Source of the DNA: Alphaproteobacteria bacterium
GTDB lineage: Bacteria > Pseudomonadota > Alphaproteobacteria > Micropepsales > Micropepsaceae
Direction of reading: 5' to 3'
Length of the DNA: 64,000 nucleotides
Assembly: GCA_025350465.1 (NCBI GenBank)
Contig: JANXXU010000006.1
Location: 62,001-126,000 of the forward strand
The notes under the pieces were generated by a model. The model ran no database searches and was not told the DNA's origin. It saw nothing but the letters and a program-made list of their open reading frames with translations. The position numbers and the translations under genes were made by a program. The stretch's first letter is position 1. Each line of letters begins with the position of its first letter. Of the stretch, positions 9,389-17,318 are shown in pieces.

Positions 9389-9822
9389 CGAGCGTGCTGG
9401 TGCACGCGACGACGATCCAACTCGTTGGCCATGGTGTTCTCATTTTGGGAGACTCCGGGTCGGGCAAGAGCGATCTTGCGCTTCGCCTGATCGCCGAGGG
9501 CGCACTGCTCGTCGCCGACGATCAGACGTGCCTGACCCTCCAAGACGGCCATCTTGTCGCCACGGCGCCCACGACGATCGCCGGGCGCATCGAAGCGCGC
9601 GGTATTGGCATCCTTCCTGCGCCGCAGGTCGAATCCGCGAGATTGCGTTTGGCGGTGCGCCTTTCGACGGTACCGATCGAGCGCATGCCCGAAGCTTCGC
9701 TTTGGCATCCCCCGGGCGGCGTTGCCGGGACGCCTCACCTGCCCCTAATCGCACTGGCGCCCTTTGAGCCGTCTTCCCTGATAAAGCTGCGAATGGCGCT
9801 GGGCGCTGTGCTTCGAGCGTAA
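9385..9822 (+). CDS. hprK: HPr kinase/phosphorylase, short alphaproteobacterial form
   Basis: Phosphorylates and dephosphorylates the regulatory Ser of HPr. 145 aa, lacking the N-terminal domain of Firmicutes HprK, as is usual in Alphaproteobacteria. Walker A ILGDSGSGKSDLALRLI spans residues 20-36, with acidic ADDQ at 44-47 and the signature IEARGIGIL near 69. GTG start within the end of chvG. Its substrate HPr is encoded two genes downstream. Confidence 0.93.
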   Translation: MTSVLVHATTIQLVGHGVLILGDSGSGKSDLALRLIAEGALLVADDQTCLTLQDGHLVATAPTTIAGRIEARGIGILPAPQVESARLRLAVRLSTVPIERMPEASLWHPPGGVAGTPHLPLIALAPFEPSSLIKLRMALGAVLRA

Positions 9823-9960
9823 CGGTCAAGGGTGGACCCTGGCGGCCTGGCGCGTTGAGGTTCGGGGCGAACCCGATTATGTCTATGCGCGCGATTTGCC
9901 GGGCCTTGATTTGCTGCGCCGCCTCCCAGGCGGTGCAAGCCCGGTGCAAGCGGGTATCGA

Positions 9961-10365
9961 ATGATCGGCTTAGTTCTTGTGACGCATGGCCGCCTTGCGG
10001 ATGAGCTCAAGGCGGCGACGGAACATGTCGTTGGTCCGCAAACGCTCTTTCGAACGGTCTGCATTGGCGCTAACGACGACATGGAAGCGCGCCGGCGCGA
10101 CATTCTCGACGCGATCAAGACCGTGGACGTGGGCGAAGGCGTCATCCTTCTGACCGACATGTTCGGCGGCACGCCGTCGAACCTGGCGATTTCCGCAATG
10201 GGCACGGGCAAGGTCGAGGTCATCGCCGGCGTCAATCTGCCGATGCTCATCAAGCTCGCCTCCGTGCGTGTCAACGCAAAGCTCATGGAAGCCGTCGACC
10301 GCGCCCAAGAGGCCGGCCGCAAATATATTCGCGTCGCCTCGAAGGAATTGGCCGGTGGCGGATGA
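9961..10365 (+). CDS. ptsM: PTS EIIA component, mannose type
   Basis: Terminal phosphoacceptor of the alphaproteobacterial regulatory PTS; no cognate sugar permease is expected here. 134 aa with the phosphorylation site His9 in LVLVTHGRLA and the conserved ILLTDMFGGTPSNLA near residue 61. Often annotated manX or EIIA-Man. Separated from hprK by 138 bp, where many relatives carry rapZ; no rapZ is present. Its 3' end overlaps the HPr start by 11 bp. Confidence 0.92.
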   Translation: MIGLVLVTHGRLADELKAATEHVVGPQTLFRTVCIGANDDMEARRRDILDAIKTVDVGEGVILLTDMFGGTPSNLAISAMGTGKVEVIAGVNLPMLIKLASVRVNAKLMEAVDRAQEAGRKYIRVASKELAGGG

Positions 10366-10642
10366 GGCAGGCTCGCTCGAGCGCCGCCTCAAGATCGTGA
10401 ACACCAAGGGGCTGCACGCACGCGCGTCGGCCCGGTTCGTCCAGTGCGCCGCGAAGTTCGATGCCAGCGTGACCGTGACCAAAGACGGGCAAGCCGTGTC
10501 GGGCACCTCGATCATGGGCTTGATGATGCTGGGCGCCGGGCCCGGTAGCGACGTGGTCATTCGGGCGCGCGGTCGACAGGCGCGCGAAGCGTTGGACGCG
10601 CTGGAAAATTTGATCGCGACCAAATTCGGCGAAGACGCTTAG
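10355..10642 (+). CDS. ptsH: Phosphocarrier protein HPr
   Basis: Phosphotransfer protein of the PTS, 95 aa. His21 in GLHARASARFV is the PEP/EI-dependent site and Ser52 in SGTSIMGLMML is the HprK site, so both regulatory inputs are conserved. I chose the GTG at 10355; a longer frame to 10268 lies inside ptsM and gives a non-homologous extension. Confidence 0.93.
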   Translation: MADEAGSLERRLKIVNTKGLHARASARFVQCAAKFDASVTVTKDGQAVSGTSIMGLMMLGAGPGSDVVIRARGRQAREALDALENLIATKFGEDA

Positions 10643-10659
10643 GGAGTGCGGCCCACGTG

Positions 10660-11556
10660 ATGTGGATATCGAAGGCGCTTGCCGCACTCTTCGTTTCGCT
10701 TGCGGCTCTAAGCGATTTTGCCATCGCCGCCGACCAGCCGCCGCCCGCCGCGGCGACGCCCGCAATGTGGGTTGTCGAGAAGAGCGGCAAGACGCTTTAT
10801 TTGTTCGGCTCGATCCATTTGTTGCCGGCGCAGGTCAAGTGGCGGCGACCCGAGCTGGATGCGGCGATTGCCGCGTCGAAAGTGTTCGTCTTCGAAGCGC
10901 CCGTCGACGGCGGCGGCGGCAGCGCCATGGCGAGCTTCATTGAGACCGGCGGCAAACTGCCTGCCGGCACGACGCTCCAGGACGTGCTTCCCGCCGATCT
11001 CTACACCCAACTCGAAGACGCATCCTGGAGCGTCAATTACCCGCCGATGTTGCTCAAACAATTCCGCCCTTGGCTCGCGGCCGTCAGCTTGGAATTGTTT
11101 TCCTACATCAAGGCCGGCTTTTCGACTTGGTACGGCGTCGACCAAGTGATCGAGAGCGAGGCCAAGAACAACGGCCGGTCGCTCGACTATCTTGAAACCG
11201 TCGAGGAGCAGTTGTCGTTTTTCTCGCGTCTCGATCGCAAGGTCGAAATCGCCTATCTGCGCGAGACGGTCCGCAGCATCTTGCAAGAGCCCAATTCCCC
11301 CAACGACCTCGTCACAGCATGGGCGAGCGGCAAACCGGAAAATATGATCGGCCTCCTCGACGATGCATTCGAGAAGATCCCGGCTTTGCGCGGCCAGCTC
11401 CTCATTGCGCGCAACCGCAATTGGATCCCCAAACTCGAGGCGATGCTGGCCTCGCCCGACACGCATTTCGTGACGGTCGGGGTCGGCCATTTGGTAGGCC
11501 CGGATAGCGTCATCGCGCAGCTCAGGGCCAAGGGCTACAAGGTCTTGGGCCCGTAA
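10660..11556 (+). CDS. TraB/GumN family protein, exported
   Basis: Predicted secreted or periplasmic protein of the TraB/GumN (TIKI-like, putative metal-dependent protease-like) family, biochemical role not established in bacteria. About 298 aa with a signal peptide (residues 1-24, cleavage near AIAAD). The N-terminal LYLFGSIHLLP and C-terminal FVTVGVGHLVGPDSV hold the family His-containing motifs. Start taken as ATG 10660; a GTG directly before it is equivalent. Lies between ptsH and ahcY on the same strand with a 14- to 17-bp gap after ptsH. Confidence 0.85.
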   Translation: MWISKALAALFVSLAALSDFAIAADQPPPAAATPAMWVVEKSGKTLYLFGSIHLLPAQVKWRRPELDAAIAASKVFVFEAPVDGGGGSAMASFIETGGKLPAGTTLQDVLPADLYTQLEDASWSVNYPPMLLKQFRPWLAAVSLELFSYIKAGFSTWYGVDQVIESEAKNNGRSLDYLETVEEQLSFFSRLDRKVEIAYLRETVRSILQEPNSPNDLVTAWASGKPENMIGLLDDAFEKIPALRGQLLIARNRNWIPKLEAMLASPDTHFVTVGVGHLVGPDSVIAQLRAKGYKVLGP

Positions 11557-11567
11557 CAGATAAAGAC

Positions 11568-11583
11568 ATAAACATTTCTTTAT
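11568..11583. promoter_or_regulatory. AT-rich palindrome upstream of ahcY, candidate operator
   Basis: ATAAACATTTCTTTAT has perfect ATAAA/TTTAT arms and lies about 70 bp before ahcY in otherwise GC-rich DNA. Its shape recalls operators of ArsR-type SAH-responsive regulators (SahR) found before ahcY in several proteobacteria; that link is from memory and unverified. No such regulator gene is in the window. Confidence 0.4.
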
Positions 11584-11587
11584 ATCT

Positions 11588-11623
11588 GGCTTGCCGCAAG
11601 CCTTTCGGGCTGATATAGAGCCC
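11588..11623 (+). promoter_or_regulatory. Structured leader of ahcY (two consecutive hairpins)
   Basis: GGCTTG-CCG-CAAGCC is a perfect 6-bp hairpin, followed three bases later by GGGCT and AGCCC (11607-11623) around a 7-nt loop; the ribosome site GGGAGC follows at 11641. Could be a regulatory leader. I could not match it to a SAM/SAH riboswitch consensus with confidence. Confidence 0.3.
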
Positions 11624-11653
11624 CGCGTTCAGCCGCAAAAGGGAGCACCCGCC

Positions 11654-13081
11654 ATGGCCGCCGATCATCCAATGAAACGAGTTGAGACGCTGGCCGATCA
11701 TAAGGTGAAGGATCTCTCGCTTGCCGAGTGGGGCCGGCGCGAGATCGCCATCGCGGAAACCGAAATGCCCGGCCTGATGGCGCTGCGCGAGGAGTTCGGC
11801 AAGCAAAAGCCGCTCAAGGGCGCGCGCGTCGCCGGTTGCCTGCACATGACGATCCAGACGGCGGTCTTGATCGACACACTTAAGGTGCTGGGCGCCGATG
11901 TGCGCTGGGCCTCATGCAACATCTTCTCGACGCAGGATCATGCGGCGGCTGCCGTCGCCGCCGCCGGCGTGCCGGTGTTTGCCGTCAAGGGCGAGTCGCT
12001 GCCTGAATATTGGGAATACGTGCATCGCATCTTCGAGTGGGCCGACGGCGGCTCGCCGAACATGATCCTCGACGACGGCGGCGACGCGACGCTGCTCTGC
12101 GTCTTGGGACCGAAGGCCGAGCGCGATCCGACGGTCATCTCCAAGCCGCAAAACGAGGAAGAGGAGGCGCTCTTCGCCGTCATGCGCAAGCGCATCGACA
12201 AGCATCCGGGCTGGTATTCCAAGCAAGCCGCCGCCATCCGCGGCGTCACCGAAGAGACGACGACCGGCGTCCACCGCCTCTATCAGATGGCCGAGCGCAA
12301 GGAGCTTCCGTTCCCCGCGATCAACGTCAACGACAGCGTCACGAAATCGAAATTCGACAATCTCTACGGTTGCCGCGAAAGCTTGGTCGACGGCATCAAG
12401 CGCGGCACCGATGTGATGATGGCGGGCAAGGTTGCGATGGTGGCGGGCTTCGGCGACGTCGGCAAAGGCTCGGCGGCCTCTCTGCGCAACGCCGGGTGCC
12501 GCGTGGTCGTTTCCGAAATCGATCCGATCTGCGCGCTCCAAGCCTCGATGGAGGGCTTTGAGGTTACCACGATGGACGACGCGGCCTCTCGCGCCGACAT
12601 CTTCGTCACCGCGACCGGCAATCTCGACGTCATCACCATCGATCACATGCGCCAGATGAAGGATCGCGCCATCGTCTGCAATATCGGCCATTTCGACTCC
12701 GAGATTCAGGTGGCCGCGCTGCGCAATTACAAATGGCACAACGTCAAACCGCAGGTCGACGAGATCGAATTCCCCGACGGCAAGCGCATTATCCTGCTGT
12801 CGGAAGGGCGCCTTGTGAATCTGGGCAACGCCACCGGCCACCCGAGCTTCGTGATGAGCGCCTCGTTCTCCAACCAGGTGCTGGCGCAGATGGAACTCTG
12901 GCACAATCACGCGAAATACGAGCACAAGGTCTTCGTGCTCCCCAAGAAGCTCGACGAGAAGGTGGCGCGCCTCCACCTCGCCAAACTCGGCGCCAAGCTG
13001 ACGGTGCTCTCGGAAAAGCAATCCGACTATCTCGGCACCCCGGTCGAAGGCCCCTTCAAGGCGGATCACTACCGCTACTAG
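11654..13081 (+). CDS. ahcY: S-adenosylhomocysteinase
   Basis: Hydrolyses S-adenosylhomocysteine to homocysteine and adenosine, clearing product inhibition of methyltransferases; cytosolic NAD-bound tetramer. 475 aa. Shows [15 protein letters not shown], the substrate loop [17 protein letters not shown], the NAD-binding [10 protein letters not shown] and the C-terminal end FKADHYRY. The ATG at 11654 follows GGGAGC at ideal distance; the frame runs upstream to 11591 through the leader but is not supported. Linked to the ptsH cluster, as in many Alphaproteobacteria. Confidence 0.97.
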   Translation: MAADHPMKRVETLADHKVKDLSLAEWGRREIAIAETEMPGLMALREEFGKQKPLKGARVAGCLHMTIQTAVLIDTLKVLGADVRWASCNIFSTQDHAAAAVAAAGVPVFAVKGESLPEYWEYVHRIFEWADGGSPNMILDDGGDATLLCVLGPKAERDPTVISKPQNEEEEALFAVMRKRIDKHPGWYSKQAAAIRGVTEETTTGVHRLYQMAERKELPFPAINVNDSVTKSKFDNLYGCRESLVDGIKRGTDVMMAGKVAMVAGFGDVGKGSAASLRNAGCRVVVSEIDPICALQASMEGFEVTTMDDAASRADIFVTATGNLDVITIDHMRQMKDRAIVCNIGHFDSEIQVAALRNYKWHNVKPQVDEIEFPDGKRIILLSEGRLVNLGNATGHPSFVMSASFSNQVLAQMELWHNHAKYEHKVFVLPKKLDEKVARLHLAKLGAKLTVLSEKQSDYLGTPVEGPFKADHYRY

Positions 13082-13102
13082 TGCACCACCCCCACCCGTT
13101 TT

Positions 13103-13142
13103 CCTCCCCCGCGTGCGGGGGAGGGGGACCGCGGAACGCGGT
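13103..13142. repeat. Double-hairpin GC repeat after ahcY
   Basis: CCTCCCCCGC-GT-GCGGGGGAGG is a perfect 10-bp hairpin, followed by ACCGCG-GAA-CGCGGT. Lies 22 bp after the ahcY stop and may terminate its transcript. A related two-hairpin element is at 20728-20779. The rest of the gap to 13322 shows no further feature. Confidence 0.7.
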
Positions 13143-13322
13143 GGAGGGGGGACGTGCCCGGACACTGGCAATGTTTTGTCCATGAGGCCGTGTTTGGACA
13201 TTCGGCTTGCGACGCAGCTTCCACGTTTCTGATCGGCTCCCGCGAATTGGTTTGCGTCGCGGGGGCGCGTCAGCGCTTTGGCATCCGTGTAACATGGCAT
13301 GAGGGGCAGGGAGGCTGACGGG

Positions 13323-15305
13323 ATGGGCGCGCGTGCGGTGAGAGGATGGTTCGCGGCTAGCGTGGCGTTCGCGACGCTTCTAATTTTCCCAACGCTCGGC
13401 GCCGCCCTACTCACCGCGCCGGCCCGAGCCGCCGAGACGGAGCCAAGCGCGCAGGAACTTGAAGCTCTCACCAAAGCTTTTGCGGCACAGGATGCCAAGG
13501 ACTGGGCGAGCGCGAAAGCGCTTTCGGAAAATCAGCCGGCCGTCGTGCGCGACCTCGTGCAATGGCGCTATGTGTCGTCCGAGGTCTCCGGCGCGACCTT
13601 CGACGAGATCGATGCCTTTGTCGCCGCGCACACCAATTGGCCGGGACGCTTTCAGATCGTGCAGCGCGGCGAGGAAACGCTCCTGACCAACGCGCTGGTC
13701 GAGACGAAAGGGCCCGCCTGGTTCAAAGCTCATCCGCCCCGCACCAGCGGCGGCTGCCTCGCTTGGGCGAAATTTCAGTTCGCGCACGGCGAAAAGCCGG
13801 AGGCACTTTCCGGCATCAGGCGTTGCTGGTTGGCGCTCACGCTAAACTTTGCCGACTACCAGGACTGGGCGAACGTCACGCAGATGGCGCTGCCCGAAGG
13901 CGATCACCTCGCGCGCGCCGACACCGCGCTGTGGAACGGGAATGTCTCAGCCGCCCGCGAACTCTTGGCCGTCTTGTCTGCAAAGGCACACGCCGTGGTG
14001 GACGCAAGAGTCAAGATCCAGTCGGGCAACGCGATCGATCTCGACGATATCTTGGATGACGCGCCGTCCCCCGCTTGGGCCGCGAGTCTCATCTATGACC
14101 AGGCGGTGCAGCAGCGAAAGGCCGGCAAGACGAAAGAGGCCTGGTCGTCGCTGATGAAGGCCGACGACACCGGTGCGCTACCGCCTTCGTATTCGCAAAG
14201 CTGGTGGAGCGAACACAATCTTGAGGCGCGCACCGCACTTGACGCCCGCGAGGTCGACACGGCCTACAAGCTCGCGTCCCGCAGCCATCTCACCGCCGAC
14301 AGCAATGTCGCCGCGTATCTCGAGGCGGAGTTCCTGTCCGGCTGGATCGCGCTGCGCAATTTGGACGAGCCGAAAAAGGCGCTGATCCATTTCCAAAACG
14401 TAGAGGCAGCGGCGAAGTCGCCGATAACGCACGCCCGCGCCGCCTATTGGACGGCGCTCGCGCTGAAGGCGCGCGACGAAGAGGAAAAGGCGCGGGGCTC
14501 GTTCGCCGCAGCCGCCGCGGAGCCGGCCACGTTCTATGGGCGGCTCGCGCTCGAGACGCTGCAGGATGCGCCCCCGTCGGGAGCCCGGACACCAAAACCA
14601 TCAAGCACCACAGCCGGCGAAGACATCGAGGAACTCGTCCAAGCCTCAGCCACGCTGCTCCTCATCGGCGACAACCGCCGCGCCAACGCCTTTGCCAATG
14701 CCGCCATCGATGGTTGCCAGTCGACGGCCTGCGCCACGACGCTGAGCGCGCGCCTCTCGGCGCTGGGCAACAACTACGGCGCGCTGCGCAGCGCCAAGAA
14801 GGCGCAGACTCTGGGCGTGTCCAGGCCAGACCAACTCTATCCACTGATCGACCTGCCGGCAGCTTGCGCGACGGCCGGCGTTCCGCCCGCGCTGATCCTG
14901 GCGCTTGTCCGGCAGGAGACCGAGTTCGATCCCTCCGCCGTCAGCAACGCGAACGCACGCGGCCTGCTTCAGCTCCTGCCCTCGACCGCAAAGGAGGTGG
15001 CGCGGCGATACGCCGTTGCCTATGCCGGAGCGGACGATCTGCTCAAGCCCGACACCAATCTTGCGATCGGCTGCTATCACGTGAAGGATCTGCTCGACGC
15101 GCTGGGCGGCAACTGGGTTTTGACCATTGCCGGTTACAACGCCGGCAAGGCGCGCGTCACGGCCTGGACCGCCGCGCACGGCGACCCGCGCGACGCGAAA
15201 GTCGACGTCGTCGACTGGATCGAAGCGATCCCCTTCGACGAAACCCGCAACTACGTGATGCGCGTGCTCGAAAACGAACTCGCCTACAAGACCCGCCGCA
15301 GCTAA
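13323..15305 (+). CDS. Soluble lytic murein transglycosylase
   Basis: Periplasmic enzyme that cleaves the MurNAc-GlcNAc bond of peptidoglycan with formation of 1,6-anhydro ends. 660 aa: signal peptide (residues 1-36, cleavage near ARAAE), a long alpha-superhelical (TPR/Slt70-like) region, and a C-terminal GEWL domain with catalytic Glu in LVRQETEFDPSAVS, then ARGLLQLLPSTAKEV and IAGYNAGKARV. ATG 13323 follows AGGGAGG; an in-frame ATG at 13299 is possible. Its anhydro-muropeptide products link functionally to amgK-murU near 37 kb. Confidence 0.93.
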   Translation: MGARAVRGWFAASVAFATLLIFPTLGAALLTAPARAAETEPSAQELEALTKAFAAQDAKDWASAKALSENQPAVVRDLVQWRYVSSEVSGATFDEIDAFVAAHTNWPGRFQIVQRGEETLLTNALVETKGPAWFKAHPPRTSGGCLAWAKFQFAHGEKPEALSGIRRCWLALTLNFADYQDWANVTQMALPEGDHLARADTALWNGNVSAARELLAVLSAKAHAVVDARVKIQSGNAIDLDDILDDAPSPAWAASLIYDQAVQQRKAGKTKEAWSSLMKADDTGALPPSYSQSWWSEHNLEARTALDAREVDTAYKLASRSHLTADSNVAAYLEAEFLSGWIALRNLDEPKKALIHFQNVEAAAKSPITHARAAYWTALALKARDEEEKARGSFAAAAAEPATFYGRLALETLQDAPPSGARTPKPSSTTAGEDIEELVQASATLLLIGDNRRANAFANAAIDGCQSTACATTLSARLSALGNNYGALRSAKKAQTLGVSRPDQLYPLIDLPAACATAGVPPALILALVRQETEFDPSAVSNANARGLLQLLPSTAKEVARRYAVAYAGADDLLKPDTNLAIGCYHVKDLLDALGGNWVLTIAGYNAGKARVTAWTAAHGDPRDAKVDVVDWIEAIPFDETRNYVMRVLENELAYKTRRS

Positions 15306-15402
15306 CCGCTGCAGCCGCAGGAACTCAACCAACTCCTCCGCCCCACGCCTTAAACGGAGGGGGCACTGCGCCGTCTGTTGTGGGGCGCGCGATGTGCGGG
15401 GG

Positions 15403-15424
15403 ATAGGTATCGTGTCTCTGTATT
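15403..15424 (+). repeat. Half copy of the GGTATC-TGTC repeat
   Basis: ATAGGTATCGTGTCTCTGTA matches the right arm of the copy at 29413-29434 at about 19 of 22 positions. Lies just beyond the 3' end of the SIR2-like gene; no left arm is visible. Confidence 0.5.
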
Positions 15425-15441
15425 GTCTCCCAAATTACCCT

Positions 15442-16692
15442 TTAGCCGAATTCGTGCAAAATCTTATCCGTGTGACGACACGCCTCAAGCATACCGTTGT
15501 ACCAAATTGATAGCCGTTTGCCCGGCGCAGTGCAGCGCTCGAACTCCCTCGCCCTTCTTACCTCATCCACCGTGTTTGGGTGCGAGTAGCCGAGCCACTT
15601 CATTGAGCCCGAAGGGGCACGAAAAACCCGAAGGGCTCTCGCTGGGCCGGACACCGAGTCGTCGAAGTCGCCGCCAGCGAGCATCTCGCCATCTTTTGCA
15701 AAATCGAGAAATACAACCGGGCGTTCTCGCCCGTCTCGATAGTTCGCGAAGGACGTCCGAACATGAGCATCGGCCAAGCTAAAGCCAGCAAACAAAAGAG
15801 CGTCTGATTGATACACAAGTCGGTCTAGTTCGGAATAGTAAGTTCTAAATGGCAGGCGTTGAATCTGCTGCGTCTTACCATATCCGGCGATGATGGATGA
15901 GGTGGGAAACTCGTTGCCTTCAGCGGTTCGTTGGGTCAAACGCCCAAACGAGTTTTGGTGGAACGGCTCATCCAAATCAGGCTGCCAGATTACGCCGTGA
16001 AGGTCTCCGTCCGTCACGTCCATGTCGAAATGCACGCACCCGTGTAGATGCAGCAGACACGGCCACGCAGTTCGATTGACTATCCGTCCCTGTTTGAATC
16101 TGCCATCGCTAGGATCGAATCCGGTTTCGATACCGGGTAAGCTTCGGCAGATAAGATCGTCGTAATTAGTGGTCACCACCGCGCAGTCAAACTTCTCGGT
16201 AAGGCCCGCAAAAAACTGCCCAAATTCCTTAACCTTTGATACCATCAAAGGATCACGCTGACGGCATCGCCGCCTGAACTCATCCAACAATTCATCGACA
16301 AGCGTTTGCCCCAGATGGCGCAAGACATCTTGAGGTTGCAATTTAACAGAGCCAGTTTGAACGACAGACGGGAGCGGGTTCTTCGTCACAAACGCGCCAA
16401 GCGGTCCCGTAAAATTGCCTGCAGGAATCACGGACGCCAATGCGGAGATCGCATAAAGCACATCTTCGAAGTTCGGCGTCTTATTCAGGAATGACGCCGT
16501 GCTTGTGCCCCAGTAGTCCGTGATCGATTTGAATATGCTCCCGTACAGATTGGTTTTCGGATCGTCGACAAGCGGAAAAAGTTCCTGCGCTTTCTTAAGC
16601 AGGAAATCATGTACACCACCTACAGACGGCATGCCAAAGTCAACAGAGGCGCCCGCACCGGCGACTACGAGCAGCTTTCGCTTTTCCGTCAT
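15442..16692 (-). CDS. SIR2-like domain protein, possible NAD-consuming defence effector
   Basis: 416-aa protein with a SIR2-type Rossmann fold: the glycine loop VVAGAGASVDFGMPS at residues 9-23, TTNYDDL at 174-180, LHLHG at 214-218 (the family His) and FAGFSLADAHV at 301-311. SIR2_2-type domains occur in anti-phage systems such as ThsA and DSR, where they deplete NAD; whether this one does is inference. No recognisable second effector domain, and no TIR or pore partner is adjacent. ATG 16692 follows GAGGAATTGGC; the frame extends to 16743 with a poorer start. Base composition is visibly less GC-rich than the flanking core genes, consistent with transfer. Confidence 0.75.
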   Translation of the reverse strand: MTEKRKLLVVAGAGASVDFGMPSVGGVHDFLLKKAQELFPLVDDPKTNLYGSIFKSITDYWGTSTASFLNKTPNFEDVLYAISALASVIPAGNFTGPLGAFVTKNPLPSVVQTGSVKLQPQDVLRHLGQTLVDELLDEFRRRCRQRDPLMVSKVKEFGQFFAGLTEKFDCAVVTTNYDDLICRSLPGIETGFDPSDGRFKQGRIVNRTAWPCLLHLHGCVHFDMDVTDGDLHGVIWQPDLDEPFHQNSFGRLTQRTAEGNEFPTSSIIAGYGKTQQIQRLPFRTYYSELDRLVYQSDALLFAGFSLADAHVRTSFANYRDGRERPVVFLDFAKDGEMLAGGDFDDSVSGPARALRVFRAPSGSMKWLGYSHPNTVDEVRRAREFERCTAPGKRLSIWYNGMLEACRHTDKILHEFG

Positions 16693-16846
16693 TGCCAATT
16701 CCTCATTCTCTCGGATCACCCTGTTCTTCGATGCCTGTCGCAACCGAGGCGCAACTCGAATTCGTTACATGGTCGCTATCGCACGCTGCCCCGAATCACT
16801 ATCCTTAGCTTAGTGATTCGCACCACGCATAAGATGGAAATTTAAG

Positions 16847-17182
16847 ATGCGCGTTTCAGCAAGCGGATGGAGTCGAAACTGCGGTACGCACGAAATTTGC
16901 AATGTCGCGCTGGAGGATTTGGCCTGCACCAAGTGTCCGACCATGTTGAATGCCCATCGTCCGTCCTTGTATGAGAGCGAAGACGAGTTGGTGTTTGTTA
17001 CCCGTTCCTATTTGACTCTCAACGGAAATTTCGCCGTGGAGGTCAGGCTAACGAAATTAGAAATCGTCAAGCTCGTAAGAGATGCCTTCTCAAATGATGA
17101 ATTTCTTAGCTCGCTCATGCGGCTTGAGCCGCAAGAACGAGTCGAATCGAACGATCAGCGCACGATGCAAGCCGTTAAGTAA
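16847..17182 (+). CDS. Hypothetical protein divergent from the SIR2-like gene
   Basis: 111 aa, not recognised. The N-terminal third contains three cysteines (CGTHEIC and ACTKC) and may be non-coding; an internal ATG at 16943 would give a cleaner 79-aa protein with a beta-strand then helix pattern (NFAVEVRLTKLEIVKLVRDAF). No signal peptide or membrane segment. With the SIR2-like gene it lies between two copies of the GGTATC-TGTC repeat. Confidence 0.45.
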   Translation: MRVSASGWSRNCGTHEICNVALEDLACTKCPTMLNAHRPSLYESEDELVFVTRSYLTLNGNFAVEVRLTKLEIVKLVRDAFSNDEFLSSLMRLEPQERVESNDQRTMQAVK

Positions 17183-17230
17183 CTTGCGCTCGAGACTCAC
17201 GGGATCGCCGGCAATTTCGGTCGATAATGT

Positions 17231-17282
17231 GGCGACATGATACACATTACGCCTTATCACAAGGAACAGGTATCATGTCCCC
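17231..17282. repeat. GGTATC-TGTC hairpin repeat
   Basis: GGCGACATGATAC and GTATCATGTCCCC pair at 12 of 13 positions around a 26-nt loop. Same family as the hairpin at 27805-27865 and the arms at 15403 and 29389. Lies between the small hypothetical gene and the DUF2971 gene. Confidence 0.7.
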
Positions 17283-17318
17283 TCATTTCTATCTGGAATT
17301 TCAAATCGCCCTCGGCTG

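Noticed and set aside
11588-11653. Definite SAM/SAH riboswitch
   Set aside because: Two hairpins are present, but I could not match the pseudoknot or consensus bases of known classes; kept only as a structured leader.
11912-13498. Minus-strand frame of about 528 codons opposite ahcY
   Set aside because: Composition typical of reverse-strand artefacts and it spans the ahcY terminator repeat.
15442-17182. A complete Thoeris or DSR system
   Set aside because: No TIR-domain gene, no SLOG or other C-terminal effector domain, and the neighbour is an unknown 111-aa protein; only the SIR2-like fold is supported.
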